Shown piece by piece: positions 23,584 to 35,634 of a DNA stretch of 64,000 bases. The stretch spans positions 101,117 through 165,116 of the forward strand of contig VTPC01004451.1 of assembly GCA_011009095.1 (NCBI GenBank), given 5' to 3'. The stretch comes from Ignelater luminosus (taxonomy: Eukaryota > Arthropoda > Insecta > Coleoptera > Elateridae). The position numbers and the translations under genes are program-made. Position 1 is the first letter of the stretch. Each line of letters starts with the position of its first letter. The notes under the pieces are model-generated. The model saw only the letters and a list, made by a program, of their open reading frames with translations, was not told the origin of the DNA and made no database searches.

Positions 23584-23673
23584 TGCAGGGACTTGCAGAG
23601 GTTCGAGCACCCCTGGACTTTGTCTGGTGATATCTATCCTTAATCACTCGAAGACGCAACTGTCGACCAGGTT
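23584..23673 (+). repeat. 92-bp direct repeat, right copy
   Basis: Second copy of the 22556-22645 repeat. It shares TGGTGATAT, AATCACT, GAAGACGCAA and CCAGGTTAAG at equal spacing. Confidence 0.7.
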
Positions 23674-25530
23674 AAGCACGTACCTAGCTATTGCAAATTC
23701 TATACTCCATCGAATGACCATATATAAATTAACGTCCGTTAAAGGCCCAAAGTTTTGGCAAATATTACGTCTATTCGACGTCCATTTGACGTCAGTCCAT
23801 CAAAACCTAGACGTTGAATTCATAAGTCTGTTTCGCAAAACATTTCCGATCTTGGGTGGCTGAACATGGAAAATCGTTGGAAGTATCGATTGGATCTGCT
23901 CTCTGCTGTCCTGACAAATAATGGCCTTCAATGAGCAAATTCCATTTTCAGGACTTTCGATTTTCGCTATCAAGTCCCTTGTATCCTCACCGATAATGTG
24001 TTTTGCATTTAGATCCTACTAGAAGTAGAAATCTTGCTGCTTGACATTAGTGAACTGTGAAACAATAGTAGGCTTGAAGATCGTCTTTTTCTCTTTACGC
24101 ACACTAAGCATTGCTGTTCTTTCATTATTCTGATTTTTAATATTTTCTAAGACAACAACCGTTGCTGAAGAAACTTTACAGTCTTTAGCAGCTTTTGCTG
24201 CTTTATTAGTAGAATTCTGAGATTTTAATAACGATGATGTTTATTGTTATTTTGGGTTAGATTTGTAAATTTATCAGTACGTTGAGTGTTTACTGATTTT
24301 TCTACGTTTCAGTTAGCATGACGTAATTCGTGATTTAGAACTAATAATCTGTTGTTTACTTAGTGTCTTGGAGTGTTTAGATTAGATTTCCAGCGTTTCT
24401 CTCTGAATTTCTTTAGAATTTCCAAATGTTTAATATCATTATGAAAATCCATATTTGATTTTTCTATTTTCATTCAATAAAAAAGAAAAGTAACATTTTT
24501 TCACAAAGATACCGTTTGGTTACTGCTGGTTAGTGGTACCTTGCAGTCATATCCGTGTCAATATTCTATTGCTATTGTCAAGACGTGCCCGTTTGCCGAC
24601 CGTTTCATTTAACGGCGGCAACCACCTCTGGAACATATCAAAAAGGAATGTTTTCCACGTAAAGTTGGTATTATGGTTAGTGCCTTGCATAAAATTAAAA
24701 TCAACATTAAAAGTTGAAAGTATTAAATAGTTACACGTAATTATAAAGTTCAAATGTTAATCTTCCCTTTCACAAACCCTTTTCCAGTGATACCACGTGG
24801 TATAATGGTGAAGGATAAAATTATCTAAAACAATCAATCATACATCTATGAAAACATAAAAAAAAACACCAGGAATGTTGCCAAACTTTAAATTGAAACG
24901 CGTTTATAATAATACTGTAATGCATAATACCTGAGCGTCAAGTTTAATATCTGTGACAAAAAGTAAATACCTCAAACCCACCCTACCTACATAACATAGA
25001 GTAGAGAAGTAGTAAAGATACGCCTAGACCTAGAGAGAACATTGTTGACATTTTTGCAATGTTTATTGTAATATCTGTGTGAAGTTCCCGCTGCGCTTTT
25101 GTTGAAAATAGTCCCTTTTCTCTCTCAATACACAAAAACTCTTTCACACCTTTCATTCAATTTTCTATGTGTGGAATATTGTGTGAGACTACTCATTCGA
25201 ATCCGAAATCCGAATGAACGGCACAATAATATAAAATGTTATTTTAAAAAGGTATTTTTGTCCAAATGCAATCTGATTAGCAGTTCTTAACTGTTACACG
25301 AATAAAGAAATCTAGTTGCCTACTTACATACGAAATAGTTTTTCAAATGTTTCTCTTGTTTGCTTGTTTGTTTTACTAGAGTCGCAATGTTTTTCTTGCG
25401 TTTATCAGAATCCGTTAATAGAAAATGTACCAAATGAGGTAAAACAGTTGAAAACCGGAGTCTACCACTACATACATCTTCTATCTCTAATATTATGCAA
25501 TTTAATTATGCATATAACTGACTTACCGTA
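23674..25530. other. AT-rich stretch without recognised gene
   Basis: No domain-bearing frame or clear repeat is visible. It may be intergenic or ancient unrecognised repeat. Confidence 0.45.
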
Positions 25531-26375
25531 TACAGTGTGTCCACATTTCGATGCTCACTGTTGGGATCGCGGAAGTTGTAAGAGATACGAAGTCGGTTAA
25601 ATTAGATGAAATTTGGCTATTTTTGAGATCAATCTACTTATGCTTTTGTTTTTTCAAAACAGTTCACGGCTTACTAGATATTTGCTAAAAACGAAACTGT
25701 CTTATTATTTTTTTAAGTGAAATATCTCGGGAACGAGCAAAGTTAGAAAAGAACACTAAAGACGGTGTTTTAGAGAATTTACTCCGAAACACAAAAAAAT
25801 TATTTTCGCAATTGTCTTTTGTTTTACTTCGGCGGTGAAACGTAAATCCAAATTTTTTTCTAATAGAACACCTACTTGATTTCCATATTACTGAACTGCA
25901 CGCGTTAAATGCTTTTCAATGATACATGGTTTGACATAGCTATTCTTTTGTTTTACCGAGTTATGAAGTGAAAATCATTTTTCATCATAGTGTGCCATGA
26001 TATATCTGACACACATAAAGTCGTGCATTTTTATCAAATAAATTCATTTGTTATGCAAAAATTGCTAAAGCAAAATAAATACGCTATTATGGGGCATTAG
26101 CTGCTTATTTGATGCTATTTGTGAATGCTCAGTAAATTATCTTAAAAGCGTCTTTTGTTTTGTTTTAGCAATTGTTACATAACAAATGTAATTTGTCTAA
26201 CAAAAATGAATCACTTTCATATGTTTAAAGCCACGACACACTAGTGGAAAATGCTTTTTATTTAAAAAAACTAAGATAATTTCGTTTTTAGCAAATATCT
26301 AGTAAGCCGTGAACGTTTTTGAAAAAACAAAAGCATAAGTAAACTGAACTCCAAAATAGCCAAATCGTTTTTTCT
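25531..26375 (+). mobile_element. Fold-back element F1, copy a (right end truncated)
   Basis: The left end TACAGTGTGTCCACATTTCG starts at a TA. The internal order is as in copy b at 38372. The right arm (about 26275-26367) matches the inverse of the left arm up to CAAAATAGCCAAA and then stops, lacking the last 75 bp or so that copy b keeps. There is no coding capacity. Confidence 0.8.
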
Positions 26376-26399
26376 AGGTCAACAAAAACTGGACCCATT

Positions 26400-27470
26400 A
26401 CAGTTAGGGTGTGGTTTATTTAACTCTCTTGGGAGGTTGATGGAAAGTCAAGGTCATCCATTAGAGGGCGCAGTCCAATCCATGTTCGTATTTATCATTT
26501 CTAAGTAGGCCACTGGAGGGCGTGTTCGTATTCATCATTTTTAAGAAGGTTGATGGAGGGCTAAGCCTGACCTTGGACCACCATAAGCAGCCTGCGGAAC
26601 TCTCTTGGAAGGTTGATGAAAGCTGAAGAAGCGCATTTTGGGCCACCGCAGGTGGCCTGTTAGAGAGCGTAGCCCGACCCCGTTCGCATTTATATTTTCT
26701 AAGTAAATTAAATGCCTGACTTTGTGGAATATCTAGCTCTCTTGGAAGGTTGATGCAGTGTAAAGCCCTACCTGGGGGTCACCGCAGTTGGCCAGTTGAA
26801 GGACGAGCCTGACTGACATTGATATTTTATCATTTTGAGCAAGGCTGGTAGGGACGAAGAAGGTTGATGAACTTGGTCTGCTGGAGGGCGTAGCCCGATA
26901 CGTGGTTGTATTTTTCGTTTTTAAAAAAGTCCGACTTTGGGCTTAACTTTTTTGGAAGGTTGATGGAAGATGAAAAATCCCCATCAGGTTTGTATTTATA
27001 TTTCTTAAGAAGTTAATAGAGGCTAATACCCGATTTTGGACCGTCACAGATGGTCTGCGAAATGTTTAGTTTTCTTGGAAGTTTGGTGAAGGATAAAGAA
27101 GTCCCATTCGCACATATGTTGCTTAAGAAGTTAATGGAGAGCAATACCTAAGTTTGGGTCACTACAGGTGATCTGTCATTCGAGGACGAGCTTGACTGGC
27201 ATTAGTATTTATCATTTTGAGGAAGGCCGATAGAGGGCGAAGCCCGACCTTGGACTGCTAGGGGACCAGCCTGGCCGTTATTCGTGTTTATCATTTTTAA
27301 GGTTCGTATTTATATTTCTTAAGAAAGTTTATAGAGGGCAATACCCAATTTCGGGATATCTACCTTTTTGGAAGGTTGATGTAGTGTAAGACCCTAACTG
27401 AGGGCAACCGCAAGTGGCCCGTTGGAGAATGAGCCTCAGTGATATAGATATTTATCATTTATTTTCAAGA
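26400..27470 (+). repeat. Family A repeat array A5, left part
   Basis: The clearest family A units: AAGAAGGTTGATGG, then GGGC-GAA-GCCC (27235-27245) or GGGC-GTA-GCCC (26886-26896), then GACCTTGG, then GGCCACC-GCA-GGTGGCC (26641-26657), then a spacer such as TATTTAACTCTCTTGGAAGG. The spacing of the two hairpins is loose (about 15-60 bp) rather than a fixed satellite period. Confidence 0.85.
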
Positions 27471-28020
27471 TTCCTTGTAATTCTGTTGCCAGTCTTTAAC
27501 TTAACTTCATTCATAACAATAAACGTGAAAATTTTGAAAAATGAACATTTTGCAGGTTATGGGCCCTGTTTTCATTAACCATATCTCAATCATTCATCGG
27601 CAGATTTTCAAAATTTCTTGTAATTCTGTTGCCAGTCTTTGACTGAACTTCATTCATAGCAAGGAACGTGGAAATTTCAAAAATGAACATTTTGGAGGTT
27701 ATAGGCCCTATTTTGATTAACCACATTTCAATCATTCATTGGCAGATTGTCAAACTTCTTCGTAATTCTGTTGTCAGTGTTTCACTGAACTTCATTCATA
27801 ACAATAAAGGTGAGAATTTTAAAAAATGAACATTTTGGAGGTTATGGGCCCTATTTTGATTAACTATATTTTAAGTCATTCATTGGCAGATTTTCATAAT
27901 TGCTTGTAATTCTGTTCTCAGCCTTTGATGCAACTTCTTTCATACCAATAAACATCGAAATCTCAAACAATGAACACTATGGAGGTTTCGGACCCTATTT
28001 TGATTCACCATATCCTAATA
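27465..28020 (+). repeat. 143-bp tandem repeat, about four copies, nested in A5
   Basis: The word TTGTAATTCTGTTG.CAG recurs with starts near 27474, 27617, 27758 and 27903, and each unit also carries AATGAACATT and GGCCCTATTTTGATT. Family A resumes at about 28030, so this array interrupts A5. Confidence 0.85.
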
Positions 28021-28297
28021 TGGAGTATGCTGGAGGCCCAGCCTGGCTGATATTTGTATTTCTCATTTTTAAAGTTAGTGTAGGGCGATGCCGAACCTTG
28101 AGCCACCGTAGCTGGCCTGTGAGATATTTAACTTTTCTGACAGGTTGATAGAGGAAGAAAAAGCTCCATCTTGTGTCACCGCAGGCGGCTCTTTGGAGAG
28201 CGGAACCCGATCCGGTATGCATTTGTATTTCTTAAGAAAGGCAATATCCGATTTTGGGCCTTCACCGGTGGTCGGCATCTAGCTCCCTCTCCCTCTC

Positions 28298-28348
<51 letters not shown>

Positions 28349-29110
28349 CCTCCCTCCCTCCCTCTCTTTCTCTCTCTCGATCTTGGGCTACCGCAGGTGG
28401 CCTATGAGATATTGAACTTTCTTGGAAGGTTGATAGAATAGCGTAGCCCGACGCAGTTTGCATTTATATCTCTTAAGAAAGTTTGGTGGTCTGCAGAATA
28501 TTTAGCTCTGTTGGAAGGTTGACGCAGTGTAAGACCCTACCTAGAGTTACCGCAGGCAGCCCGTTGGGAGACGAGCCTGACTGACATTGGTATTTATCAT
28601 TTTTAAGAAGAGTAATAGAGGGCGAAGCCCGACCTTAGTCTACTGGAGGGCGTAGCCCCATACGTGCTTGCATTTCTTATTTTTAAGAAGGTCAATGTAG
28701 GGCGATGCTTGGCTTTGGGCCACCGGAGGTGGCTTGTGTGATATTTAACTCTTTGGAAGTTTGAGAAAGGATGAAGTCCGACGTATACGTATCCTGACTC
28801 GTGTTTTTATTTATCACTCTTAAGAATTTGGATGGAGAACAATGCCCGACCTTGGGTCATCACAAGTGACCTGTGAGGTATTTAACTTTCATGGAAGGTT
28901 GATGAAGGATGAATCTGGACCTTGGGCGGCCTCAGGTGGCCCATTGGAGGGCGTAGCTCAACTTGCTCTGTGTTTATTATTTTTAAAAGAGGTTCCATGT
29001 GGCGTGTTGGGTATTTAAGTCTTTTGGAAGGTTGATGGAGTGTGAAGACCGACGTTGGGGTTAGTTTTTGCGTGCTTGTAATTATCTCTTTCAAAAGGTT
29101 TATGGGAAAC
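28021..29110 (+). repeat. Family A repeat array A5, right part
   Basis: It continues A5 with GGGC-GAA-GCCC at 28620-28630, GGGC-GTA-GCCC at 28648-28658, CCACC-GGA-GGTGG near 28730 and GGTCA...TGACC at 28855-28871. The (CT)n tract at 28283-28378 lies inside it. Confidence 0.82.
28283..28378. repeat. (CT)n / (CCCT)n low-complexity tract
   Basis: Nearly 100 bp of polypyrimidine with CCCTCT, CT and CCCT sub-blocks, at the spot where other A5 units have TAGCTCTCTTGG. It probably expanded from that word. Confidence 0.9.
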
Positions 29111-32100
29111 GGAGTTTTCAAATAGAGGAGCGATCGTATCCGTTTCTGCTCTAGAAGCGCTGATGTGGCTCGATTAATTATGTGCGTTTGCTTCTATAAT
29201 CCGATAAGTCAACGAAAGGACGAAGGATGGCACAGTCTTGTAACTTAATGTATTTGTGCAAAAATAACCTCAGGACGACTCAAATAGATGATGAAGAAAC
29301 TTAACGTAACTTATGACCGCGACAGAGAAGATCCAAGAGTTGAATTCGGGCAATATTGATTACATAAACCCCACAGTCATTTGTTACTGCAGTCTGATTT
29401 ATAGTATTTACACACCAAATAACACTAATTTCGTTTCATGATGACCGCTTGTGCGTTTTACAGTGGTAGATGACGTGCTTGCATTAACTTGTAATTTAAT
29501 TTTTTAAAACGATGATATGCAAATCCATGCAGTGATTACATAAACTGTTTTGAAATTCCTAGAATATTACTTGATTGTTAGCATTTGTGTGTGCTAAATA
29601 CATGTTACTGCTTAGAGGATTTGGCCAAATTTAATTTGGTAGTGTAGATTCTTGTGTAGATAGTTTTCGATTGTTTTTAAAACGTACAGAATTGAAAAAA
29701 AAAGTGCGTAATCTATTTTAGATAGTTAAGATTCTTTAGCAGACGTAGATTCCAACGGGGTCACTTTTAGTATTATAAAGCAGAATGAAGCAAAAGCAAT
29801 GGCATCCCGTTTGATACACCTGTTGCATTTCTTGCAGCTCTGGAATGCTGCCTGAAAGTTATTGTTTTAATGAATTATGAGCACACCCGGTTCTATAAGG
29901 TCCACCACTATTATAACTTCTTTCAGCTACGGTTTTTAATCAAAAAGTGCATTCCTTTTATTATCCTGTCCCGTTATGCGTATGTATCACAACAATTTAT
30001 GAGATCCAATTTTAGAAATTAAAAATCAGGTTGTTGATAAATAAATTCTTAAAATCATTTAAACATTGTCTCTATTTTATTGTGTGTATGAATGAATAAG
30101 TATTTTAATTTGGATGGTCAGTGAGGAAAACAGGAACTCTGCATCAGCAGATAAAAAATAGTCCAGGAGAGGAAATTTACATTGACTCATGCCAGATTAA
30201 TTCCGGAGAAATCTTTGATTGAACAAAAGGTAACAGAATGACAATCAAAAATAATTAGCAAACATTTATAACGCGCTCTAGCCGCTTAAATAACAACTAG
30301 CATTGACTCAACCAGGATGATAGAGGAGTAATTGCACAATTATAACCGGCGCCCGTTTGTAAATTGTAACAACATCCATCTATCTCTCTAACTCGGGCCT
30401 GACGCCATCGCTAATTTGATAAAGAGCGTTCCTCTTATCACGGATATCGCCAATTGTCGAATTTAGGTAATGTGTACAATAGAATAAACATTTTTTTTCT
30501 CCTCTCGTTATCCTAACTTTTATATCTAAACGACAATACGCAACAGTATTGTGTACGAAAAGTGGCGTTGCGTAATTTTTAATGTTACGACACGAATTCC
30601 TTGCTGTTTGTCTTTTTAGGTGTTGCTCTATTTGATATTTTATTCATTTTCTGTTTTAACGTCATCTTATGATTAATTTCTCTTATCAGATGGTTTGTTT
30701 GTTTTGATATTAAAATAGTTTCTATTTTCGGAAAAGTTACCGTGAGTAATGTTTATTTTTAAATAAAAATGTTTTTATCTTCTACTAGTCTTTTCCACGG
30801 TATTGCCTAAGATGCGTTTTGGTTTTCATTTCAGTTTTTAAAAGAGTATCTCAGTGGCCTGTTTACGAGCCTGATTAATCGCGCGCATATACCGCCCATG
30901 TTAGGAGCTTCTTCTGGAATAAAATATCATTGAAATCTTGACAGATACTGCCGAAAAGTTTTTACCAGCTGTCTTTTCAGACTGACCATTAGTGACGTTC
31001 TGCATTTTTCAACTCGTAATAAGAAAAGTAATTCTCTTACTTTCTGATTCATTTAGTTTACCGCGTACAAGACACAGAATTCAAGTTGTGACTAGACCTA
31101 CTGACGCGTTTTTCTGTAAGACGTTTTAGCATCCTCTTTTCCGGTCTCGAAGGACCAAAGGACCTGACAGACTGCCTTGTGAGATTTCCATCTCTGATTT
31201 TGGAACGTCTTGTTGACTATATTAATCGCCATTGTCGCCTCTTCTCCGACTATATACCTTGTTCGGGGTCGAGTTTTATAACTTGAACGTCCAAACTAGT
31301 TTAGTTAAACTTTTTCTCAACAGTTAGTTTTTGCTGATCAATTTGTCTTTATACTAGTGAATTTGGCCCGCGAGGGCCAAGTTGCCTATCCATATTCCAA
31401 CACTATTATTTTGATTTTCGAAAAGATCTGGATCGCTAAATTTAAAAACAATCTTCACTCTCACTCTAACCACCTTAGATCTATAGTTACTTCGATTTAG
31501 TAGCTACGAACTCCACATACCGACTAACAGTCACGTCACTCTTTGACAAAATCCATCCATCCATTTATCTAGAATTTCTTTTTTAATTCCTTTTTTGTTA
31601 TGACATTTCTAGTTCTCTTGAGCTCTGATAACGCAGCCTGCTGAAAATACTTATCTTCAGGATTTCACCTTTTCTAGAGATCTATTTCTGACGATAAAGA
31701 ATTGACAAATTAGAAAAATACGAGTAATTCCCTTTTTTTTCATCTTTTTCTCGAAAGAGATGTCCTACGAAAGCTTCTTGATCGTACTTAAGCTTCCTGA
31801 AACTCACCGTCAGTTTCCTACCACGGCATTTCTTCATGCTCCTGGGCACTTACAAGATTTTTGTTCAGTTTTTTTCCAAATCTTCACACGTCGTCTGTTG
31901 CTTCTGATAAAAAAGTAGACCTGTCTGTATGGAAGGTTATGACTTTCTCCTTTGCTTCTGAAAATCTTTGAACTTGTATCCTTCAAAATTATTATTTACA
32001 TTACTCGCTGTGTTATCTATTGGGATGTTTCACAACACTGAACTCCGCTCCAAGACTTTCACAGGAAATCGTACTCGTTTCCATGAGCATTGTTCATGGT

Positions 32101-32340
32101 ATCAGATTCATCATAATCATGGACCCATTAACGCTGTCCAGGGAATTTTGTTTCAAAAGGCCCACTTGTACCGTTGGCAAACCTTCTCCTACATTCCTAC
32201 TTAGTACAGTAACTGACAAAAAGTTCTTTTTATGTTGTAATTGACGTTCCCGCGTTCGTTAAAAATCCTTTCCGATTCAACACCAACTGAGGAAGACTGT
32301 AAGAAGCCCTGACATAATTTTGAACTAGAAACAAGAAGAC
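29111..32340. other. Long AT-rich unique-looking stretch
   Basis: No coding region with recognisable domains. One compact hairpin with GCGA loop lies at 31363-31380. Short frames at 31968-32244 are in overlapping phases and look like chance. Confidence 0.45.
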
Positions 32341-32539
32341 CTAGTTCAGAGCAAAATTGTGCAAGTCCGGCGGGAGGCCGTTATAAGCTCCCCGTGGAGC
32401 TTCTTCAGCCGACAAAATTCTGCAACAAGTGGAGGACGCCTCCACAGTTGCTGAGCGCCAGATTTGCAGCAGGAATCCTTTGGGTGAACTAAGCAGAGAA
32501 ACAGAAGACTTGTTGGACAAGACAGTTCTGAAGATGAAA

Positions 32540-33440
32540 TCTCTTTGGGGGAAGTAGAGACCTGCACGGTCCGTGTTTTCTAGTCGCGCCTTTATGCGAG
32601 TCGAAGCTTGGGTTTGGGTCGAATCAGGCATCCTTTTAAAGATTTATCTGGTTTTTCAGGCCTACATCAAATCAATCGTTCGGTCTTGTCGGGCTTTTTG
32701 AACTTCTCGGCCCTTCGGGCTTCTCGGGTTTGTCAGGACCTGTCGGGTCTTTTGGACTTCTCGGCACTTCGGTCTTCTAGGGTCCGTCGGGCTATTTGGG
32801 GGGAAGTCAAATTTAAACTAGCGAATCTACAAGTAAAATTTTCCATTGTCGCATAAAGAGTATTAATGTCTTAATCTGTTAGGGCGTATATCCGACTTTT
32901 TAACCCCACTTCCGTAAGTACGAACTGCGTAACAAAAAACGCAGAGGTTAGGCATTACGTTGATAGCTGTCGGGCCTTATGGACTTCTTGACCCTTCGGG
33001 CTTTTACGGATCTGTCAGGCTATTCGGGCCTGTGGGACCTTTTCAACTTCTTGGCCCTTGGGGTTTCTCGGATCTGCCGGCCCATTCGGCCCTCTCAGGC
33101 CTGTCGGGCCTTTTGGACTTTTTGGTTCTTCAGGCTTTTAGGGTCTGTCGAGCTATTAGGCCCTCTCGGGCTTGTCGGGCCTTTCAATTTTTCGGCCCTT
33201 CGGGTTTCTCGGGTCTGCTGGGCCTGTCGGGCAATTCGGACCTCTCGGGCCATATGAGTGTGTCTGACCTTTCGGGGGCCTTTTGGAGTTCTCGGCCTTT
33301 TCGGTTTCTCTGTTTGTGTTTTTCTGGCCGCTTGGCCCTATCGGGCCGATCAATATTTTGCCGAGATGTTTTTGGGCCACATCAAGTTTGTCCCCAGTTG
33401 CGCCGGGGCTGGCCGGGTCTAGCAACCACGTTTCTATCTT
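32540..33440. repeat. Family B repeat locus, second copy
   Basis: GC-rich repeats worded CTTCTCGGCCCTTCGGGC, TCTGTCGGGC and TTCTCGGG, with a looser period of about 62-72 bp between 32970 and 33260 (starts near 32984, 33046, 33118 and 33190). It contains GCCC-TTC-GGGC at 32710-32720. Open frames on both strands, including a Gly-Pro-rich minus reading (33425-33156) that superficially resembles collagen, follow from the repeats. It is interrupted by the 171-bp repeat at 32800-32970. Confidence 0.8.
32800..32970 (+). repeat. 171-bp direct repeat, left copy (inside family B)
   Basis: It starts GGGGAAGTCAAATTT and ends TTGATAGCTGT. As far as I can read, it is base-for-base identical to 33967-34137. 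It is flanked on both sides by family B sequence. Confidence 0.92.
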
Positions 33441-33966
33441 GGTGGGCCAGAATCTGACTTCCTAGGTTTCTTAGAAGGTAGTGAACCTTCTTTGATTACA
33501 TTTTATGTTTTATTATCGTTTTCTATTTTCTTTCCAAGTTACTATTGATCTGCGTTCAAGGACAATTAATTTCAACATCTGGAGCCGTAGCCGCCTCAAG
33601 GCGAAGTTAAGAGGTGAGCCACTTTCGATTTGAACCTTCAAATACAGAAACAATGAATGCCGAAACCTTTGTTCTCATCTGAGAAATATCTTGCGGATCG
33701 GTGCCCACGTCTACAGCTACGAACTGTAATGTTATTTTAAAATTCGCACTAAATCCGCCCCTGTTTTTCAATTTCGTTCGGATATTTGTTTTCTTGACGC
33801 GCAATATTTAAATTGTTTCATTAAACGAATGTTTGTTATAATGTTATTTTAAAGAATTAATATTTTTATGGTCTCGACATCTAGACTCCAGTAGACGTGT
33901 CTTTCGTTGATTTCCAATATTAAATTCCCAGAATCATTAGTTGCAATATTGCAGTCACACAGTCTC

Positions 33967-34137
33967 GGGGAAGTCAAATTTAAACTAGCGAATCTACAAG
34001 TAAAATTTTCCATTGTCGCATAAAGAGTATTAATGTCTTAATCTGTTAGGGCGTATATCCGACTTTTTAACCCCACTTCCGTAAGTACGAACTGCGTAAC
34101 AAAAAACGCAGAGGTTAGGCATTACGTTGATAGCTGT
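33967..34137 (+). repeat. 171-bp direct repeat, right copy (in unique sequence)
   Basis: Identical to 32800-32970 and flanked by non-repetitive sequence, so this is the likelier source copy. Confidence 0.92.
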
Positions 34138-35634
34138 TGACTTGAACCAACGTGTGGTAATTTTCGACATTTACCTCTACATCCCCTAATTGGATTCAAA
34201 CTAAATTAAGTGACGCGGTCCTCTTAGAAAAAGAAAGAGATCGGACTGGAGAAATCGTAATTTTTTCGTGTCAGAGACGCGCAATAGTCGCGGAAGAAAG
34301 TGGTTTGTTTGCCAACAGCAAGGCTTATAAATTTCGCTATCGTGGGGAATGTATAACCCAAATATAATTACGCTGGTGTCCTCCAGGAAGCAGAAATTGT
34401 AGAGGGTAGGAACGCAACCATTTTGGCCCCGTTGGTGTAGCATCTGTGTGTATACTACATTTTGGAAGCTCCGCAAAATTTTAATAGTGCTTGAGACTCA
34501 GTGAGTTTCGTTTATAAAATTGTGTGTAAACGCCCGGATTTTGTTCTTATGTTTTTTTGTGATTAACGTAAAATAAGTGGTTGTTCTTCGAAATGAAAGT
34601 TTTCTCAATTATTGGATCTAACTGCCTTTCGTCGGAAAACAGAGGTCTGCACATACCTTCTGGAAGAAGGAATTCCTGTATGAGTAAGAAAGAAAACCTG
34701 CTATGTTTTATTATATGAATTTTAATGTTTAAAGACTAGGAGAACGTCGAACTTTGTGAAATATCTTATACGAAAACTTTGCTTAGACAGGATCAGTTTC
34801 GTATTGTTTTATTGAATCATAATTTTTTACAAGTAACTTTTTAACTAATTTGTAACAGGAACGTTCCCAGGTAATTTTAGCTGGTGTTTGATAAATTGTT
34901 ACAACAAAAATTACTAACTTGGCAATCACTTCTTTGTTCTTAAATGTAATGTTCAGTTGTCAATATTTAACAATTTATGGTCAAGTTACCTTAGTCGGGT
35001 TAATTAATATTTGAATTTTGATCTTTTGTGTTCTATTTGAAAATTTTAACGTAACAGAATCATTTCGCTTTGTTTATTGTAATAATTTGTTTTTCTTATA
35101 GTTTGTTTCTGTTTTTCATTATTTTATCGATTCTGTTCTCCAAACAGAAATTAATTTATGCCTCTTATTGATATTCTTTTGTAGTGTTATTTTGTTATTG
35201 TTTTTGTATTTTTGTTTGTGTGTGTTTGACTCATTTTTTTTTATTATCATTATTGTTTTAATAAATGTAAGTAAGGTCGACTTTTTGTATTTTTGTTTTT
35301 GTAAGTGGATCTCTGGTCCAGGCGATGCAGCTTAATTTCATTATTTTGTTCTTTTGGCTATCAAAAAGCACGTAGTGTATATTCCAAATTTCAATTATAG
35401 ACTGGATATCTTTGCTCAAGAGAGGAGTAAATATTGAATTGGCATTTCTCTCTTGTATCGTTTTAAAAGAAGGAAGTCTTCAGAGGACTTCCTTAGCAAA
35501 ATTAAGTAAGACAAATCAAGTGCTTATACAGTGTTTATTTTGTGTATCGAGTCTCATTGGTGAAACGTCAGAGCGAGTTTTAATAGAGCTTCCACGAGGT
35601 AAGTTACACACAGGGTGAGGTTTCGTAAGAGGCC
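34138..35634. other. AT-rich stretch without recognised gene
   Basis: T-rich sequence with no domain-bearing frame. Confidence 0.45.

Noticed and set aside
28171-28463. Arg/Glu-rich and Ser/Leu-rich frames across 28283-28378
   Set aside because: Direct translation of the (CT)n tract.
26400-29110. CRISPR-like array (short palindromic repeats with spacers)
   Set aside because: Repeat spacing is irregular, spacers are themselves repeated, no cas genes exist and the DNA is clearly eukaryotic.
33156-33425. Collagen-like Gly-Pro-x reading on the minus strand
   Set aside because: It is the reverse reading of family B repeats, lacks regular G-x-y triplets over any length and has no flanking gene structure.
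32800-34137. 171-bp direct repeats as the ends of a small LTR-type element
   Set aside because: The repeats do not have TG...CA ends, no flanking target duplication or primer-binding site is apparent, and the inside is mostly family B sequence that also occurs elsewhere without them.
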